Of a DNA stretch of 64,000 bases, positions 61,452 to 64,000 are shown one piece after another. The DNA is taken from contig CALJOK010000088.1 of NCBI GenBank assembly GCA_937981555.1, forward strand, positions 1 to 64,000, written 5' to 3'. Within the stretch, counting starts at the first letter, position 1. The number at the start of each line of letters is the position of its first letter. The notes under the pieces were generated by a model. That model made no database searches, was not told the DNA's origin, and was given only the letters and a program-made list of their open reading frames with translations. The position numbers and the translations under genes are program-made. The stretch is from an uncultured Saprospiraceae bacterium (GTDB taxonomy: Bacteria > Bacteroidota > Bacteroidia > Chitinophagales > Saprospiraceae).

Positions 61452-63332
61452 ATGAGAAACATCTTTTATGGCATCCTTGCTGTAGGTTTATTGTTATTTT
61501 CATCATATAACATTTACGCCAACACTACAACTGATTGCAAACCTTTCGTTCATATTCAACCTGTCAAAGGAAATTACATTCCTCTACTCAATGGCGATAT
61601 CGAAAACCTCGAAAAGTTTCTGCTCGAACTAGCAGAACAGAATACTAATTATTGCAAAGCTTCTTTAAGAATTGATTTTAAGAAAGGACTTGAAACCAAG
61701 CAAACGATCACACGTGGCGAATCAAGATATAATGAAAAACTATTCTTGGAGGTTCAATATTTTTCACCGTCATACGAAGCAGTCATTGAAAATGAAAAAG
61801 GTGATATTTTGCATAAAATAGAATTAGGAAAAGAATTAAAATATATTGAATATTCTAATGATAAGTTGAATAATCATGAAGCACTTTATTCGGAATGGAG
61901 ACTTGTTAGTAAAGGTAATTTGTCAAAAGTAGAAACGGATGCGAATAATTTTCAAGCTTTGATTGATTTCTTGAAAATAGAAAACGGGATTAGTGTTCCT
62001 GTAAGAAAATCATTGATTGTAAGTGAAAAGAAGGACGTTCTAACATCCAAGGGGGAGATTGCAAAAGTGGAAAAGAAAGAAAAATCAACGCGAAAAAGTA
62101 GAAGACAAGCAAAGAAAAAATCTAAATCAAAAGATGAAAAATCAAAAGCAGAGTCATCGACAAAAGTAGTACGGGAAGAATCAAAGGAAGAGGCAAAAGG
62201 TAAAGCTCAATCTGCCAAAAAAGAGAGCACCTTAAAAGTAGAGAGATCGAAGTCATCGACAAAAGTAGCTCAGGAAGAATCGAAGGAAGAGGCAAAAGAT
62301 AAAGTTCAATCTGCCAAAAAAGAGAGCATCTCAAAAGTAGAGAAAGCAAAGTCATCAACAAAAATAGCTCAGAAAGAAACAAAGGAAGAGGCAAAAGATA
62401 AGGTTCAATCTGCCAAAAAAGAAAGCATCTCAAAAGTAGAGAAAGCGAAGTCATCAACAAAAGTAGTTCAGGAAGAATCGAAGGAAGAGATAAAAGGTAA
62501 AGTTCAATCTGCCAAAAAAGAGAGCACTTCAAAAGTAGAGAAAGCAAAGTCATCGACAAAAGTAGCTCAGAAAGAATCGAAAGAAAAGGTAGCACCTAAA
62601 AAAGAATCATCTTCTGAAATGGATAAGTATTCACCACCAACGACTTCAACAGAAGTTGCAGAAGTAAATAAAAATCAACCTCAAGAATCAACTGAGCCAA
62701 GAGAAGTTATTTCTGACGATGAAATGTTTGCAAGTGTTGGAGTGGAAGAGCCTTTGGCAGAAATGGTTAGATTCCAGTTTCCTTATGGAAAAAATTATAC
62801 GATAATTAACGAAAGTGATTTTTCCATAAAAATAAATACGGGGAGAGAAAGTGGGAAAGTTTTTGCAGATAATTCGATCAAGCCCAAAGAAGAAAAGAAT
62901 GTGAAAAATAAATTTAAAAACGGAGATTGGTATTCGATAGTTTATCCCGAAAAATTGCAGAAGAAAGATGTAGAAAATTATAAAAAATCTATTGAATCTA
63001 TTTTATCTGATTTGGATCTTTCAGATCATGAGGAGGATTTTTTCAAAATGTCAGAACAATTAATTCCTAACCTTGATATTATTTCGAGTGAAAATCCATT
63101 GGCAGATACTTCACAAGAAGGAAAAGTGGAAGTTAGGTTTCAAAAATTTATGGATGAGAAAGGCATTGAAATTTCTGCAGGAAATAAACAGAAGGGAGGA
63201 GCAACTGAACTCAAAAAATTACTCACGTTAATAGTGCAATCACATCGGTTACATCATTATTATAAATATACAGTTGGTGCCTCAGCGGCAAAACGACCTG
63301 TAAATAAATTACCAAGATTTCGGAAGAACTAA
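61452..63332 (+). CDS. Exported protein with 33-residue Lys/Glu/Ser repeats
   Basis: 626 residues. A signal peptide (YGILAVGLLLFSSYNIYA) is followed by a Cys-containing domain (about 30-190; GNYIPLLNGDIENLEKFLLELAEQNTNYC), a basic low-complexity linker, the repeat array (residues 235 to about 380) and a C-terminal domain of 230 residues (IINESDFSIKINTG, FKNGDWYSIVYPEKLQKKD, LKKLLTLIVQSHRLHHYYKYT). The C-terminal part is likely folded and conserved. The repeats resemble LEA-like 11-mer helices in threes. No function is known; there is no T9SS tail. Confidence 0.7.
   Translation: MRNIFYGILAVGLLLFSSYNIYANTTTDCKPFVHIQPVKGNYIPLLNGDIENLEKFLLELAEQNTNYCKASLRIDFKKGLETKQTITRGESRYNEKLFLEVQYFSPSYEAVIENEKGDILHKIELGKELKYIEYSNDKLNNHEALYSEWRLVSKGNLSKVETDANNFQALIDFLKIENGISVPVRKSLIVSEKKDVLTSKGEIAKVEKKEKSTRKSRRQAKKKSKSKDEKSKAESSTKVVREESKEEAKGKAQSAKKESTLKVERSKSSTKVAQEESKEEAKDKVQSAKKESISKVEKAKSSTKIAQKETKEEAKDKVQSAKKESISKVEKAKSSTKVVQEESKEEIKGKVQSAKKESTSKVEKAKSSTKVAQKESKEKVAPKKESSSEMDKYSPPTTSTEVAEVNKNQPQESTEPREVISDDEMFASVGVEEPLAEMVRFQFPYGKNYTIINESDFSIKINTGRESGKVFADNSIKPKEEKNVKNKFKNGDWYSIVYPEKLQKKDVENYKKSIESILSDLDLSDHEEDFFKMSEQLIPNLDIISSENPLADTSQEGKVEVRFQKFMDEKGIEISAGNKQKGGATELKKLLTLIVQSHRLHHYYKYTVGASAAKRPVNKLPRFRKN
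62154..62590 (+). repeat. Tandem repeat, four 99-bp units plus a partial fifth
   Basis: Units of 99 bases encode 33 residues of the type SSTKVAQEESKEEAKDKVQSAKKESxSKVEKAK, starting at 62154, 62253, 62352 and 62451, with a truncated fifth at 62550. Units two to four are most alike at DNA level, which implies recent duplication. The repeat opens a long meaningless frame on the minus strand (62122-62595). Confidence 0.9.
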
Positions 63333-63350
63333 ATTGTAAAAGATTTAGAA

Positions 63351-63388
63351 AAAAATGACACCTCAAAAAAGGTGTCATTTTTTTTGCA
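63351..63388 (+). terminator. Terminator after the repeat protein
   Basis: AAAAATGACACCT (63351-63363) pairs perfectly with AGGTGTCATTTTT (63370-63382), followed by T residues. Confidence 0.9.
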
Positions 63389-63409
63389 TATTAAACTATC
63401 AATCGTTAG

Positions 63410-63437
63410 TTTTATACAACATTTTGGTCGTATAAAA
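63410..63437. promoter_or_regulatory. Inverted repeat upstream of the PaaE-like gene
   Basis: TTTTATAC (63410-63417) and GTATAAAA (63430-63437) form an 8-bp inverted repeat with a 12-base spacer, 13 bases before the ATG. It is the right size and position for a regulator site, but AT-rich repeats of this length can occur by chance. Confidence 0.3.
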
Positions 63438-63449
63438 GTTATAACAATA

Positions 63450-64000
63450 ATGAGCGATAAATTTCACAAAATAAAAGTATCCGCAATTGAAAAGTCTACT
63501 CCAGATTGTTCAATCATTTCCTTCGATATTCCCCATGAATTACGAGAGCAATTTGCCTTTAAGCAAGGACAATATTTGACCTTGCAAACGGAAATTGATG
63601 GAGAGGAAGTTCGTCGATCTTATTCTCTATGTTCAAGTCCATTGGATGAAGAATGGAAAGTTGGGATCAAACAAATTGAAGAAGGAAAATTTTCAACTTT
63701 CGCGAATGAGGGTTTAAAAGTAGGCGACGAACTAGAAGTGATGCCACCCAACGGAAAATTCTACGTAGAAGTTGATAAGACCAAACAAAAAAATTATGTA
63801 GCCTTCGCCGCAGGAAGTGGAATCACGCCAATTTTTTCCATAATCAAAACTCATCTGCTGGCAGAACCAAAAGCAACTTTTAAATTATTCTACATCAATC
63901 CAAGAGTGGTGTCTATTATTTTAAAAGAAGAATTGGAAGCATTGAAAAACCAATTCATGAGCCGCCTCGAAATCTTTTACTTTTTAACCAAAGAACACCG
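63450..64000 (+). CDS. PaaE-like ferredoxin-NADP reductase family oxidoreductase (3' end outside window)
   Basis: The frame opens at ATG 63450 and runs off the edge after 183 codons with no stop. Motifs are those of FAD/NAD(P)H reductases of the phenylacetyl-CoA epoxidase PaaE type: FKQGQYLTLQTEIDGEEVRRSYSLCSSP (RSYS binds FAD), VGDELEVMPPNGKFYV and FAAGSGITPIFSII (GSGITP binds NAD(P)H). LFYINPRVVSIILKEELEALKNQF follows, where PaaE proteins have YGNR. The 2Fe-2S domain expected at the C-terminus lies beyond the window. It is possibly the first gene of a phenylacetate operon. Confidence is lower for PaaE itself than for the family. Confidence 0.85.
   Translation, partial: MSDKFHKIKVSAIEKSTPDCSIISFDIPHELREQFAFKQGQYLTLQTEIDGEEVRRSYSLCSSPLDEEWKVGIKQIEEGKFSTFANEGLKVGDELEVMPPNGKFYVEVDKTKQKNYVAFAAGSGITPIFSIIKTHLLAEPKATFKLFYINPRVVSIILKEELEALKNQFMSRLEIFYFLTKEH

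Noticed and set aside
62122-62595. Long minus-strand frame with Leu-rich repeats
   Set aside because: It is the antisense of the 99-bp repeat array; repeats in a multiple of three keep both strands open.

Overview
The window looks like a 64 kb chromosomal segment from a member of the Bacteroidota, most likely a Saprospiria/Chitinophagia-type marine or sludge bacterium. The evidence is AT-rich DNA, type IX secretion (T9SS) C-terminal sorting domains on three secreted proteins, promoters of the Bacteroidota form TTTG-N19-TAnnTTTG, families largely confined to this phylum (DUF2480, DUF4197, DUF6427), an atpDC pair apart from other ATP synthase genes, and many SpII lipoproteins. Genus cannot be decided from sequence reading alone. 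I found no rRNA, tRNA, CRISPR array, plasmid origin or prophage.

Layout. 1-1.8 kb: the end of a possible transposase abuts a T9SS beta-propeller gene whose start codon is missing. 2-7.6 kb: a lipoprotein with two retropepsin-like domains, a DoxX-like protein, a bacterial-PH-like membrane protein, an Effector-associated-domain (EAD11-like) membrane protein and Xaa-Pro aminopeptidase. 8-14.5 kb: rpoN, a remarkable run of hairpins, a BlaI/BlaR1 pair with a very long BlaR1 tail, and a two-PDZ T9SS protein. 14.6-21.3 kb: lipoproteins, a VWA protein and a LytS/LytTR two-component system. 21.4-23.2 kb: atpDC. 23.4-27.2 kb: a glycosyltransferase fusion and an ECF sigma / small membrane protein / CnrX-like / T9SS operon. 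27.2-35.2 kb: a giant DUF4132-type protein with a small partner, a DUF4197 lipoprotein, a MurG-like glycosyltransferase, an 11-residue (mature) lipopeptide gene and a DksA/TraR protein. 35.6-39.7 kb: scpB, DUF2480 and an MltD-like transglycosylase. 39.8-45.7 kb: DsbD with two alpha domains plus a free third alpha domain, purQ and DUF6427. 46-50 kb: two divergent helical-repeat paralogs. 50-57.5 kb: tandem polyprenyl diphosphate synthases (the first with altered active-site motifs), an SGNH esterase, a PerM/AI-2E protein, DUF4197, a folB-CWC fusion and glutaryl-CoA dehydrogenase. 57.6-64 kb: an OmpA-domain protein, pabB, a TetR regulator, a 33-residue-repeat protein and the start of a PaaE-like reductase.

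Most genes are housekeeping or envelope functions in short transcription units. Some link up: folB and pabB both serve folate synthesis. GcdH, the TetR regulator and the PaaE-like reductase suggest aromatic or glutaryl-CoA catabolism starting at the right edge. RpoN, ECF sigma, LytTR and BlaI/BlaR1 systems give several layers of regulation.

The most unusual content is (1) the DUF4132 giant plus its 138-residue partner, an uncharacterised two-gene unit; (2) a tandem prenyl synthase pair with a degenerate upstream copy; (3) a 33-residue lipoprotein precursor gene with a textbook promoter; and (4) intergenic palindromes in several families, including an array of six or more hairpins between rpoN and blaI.
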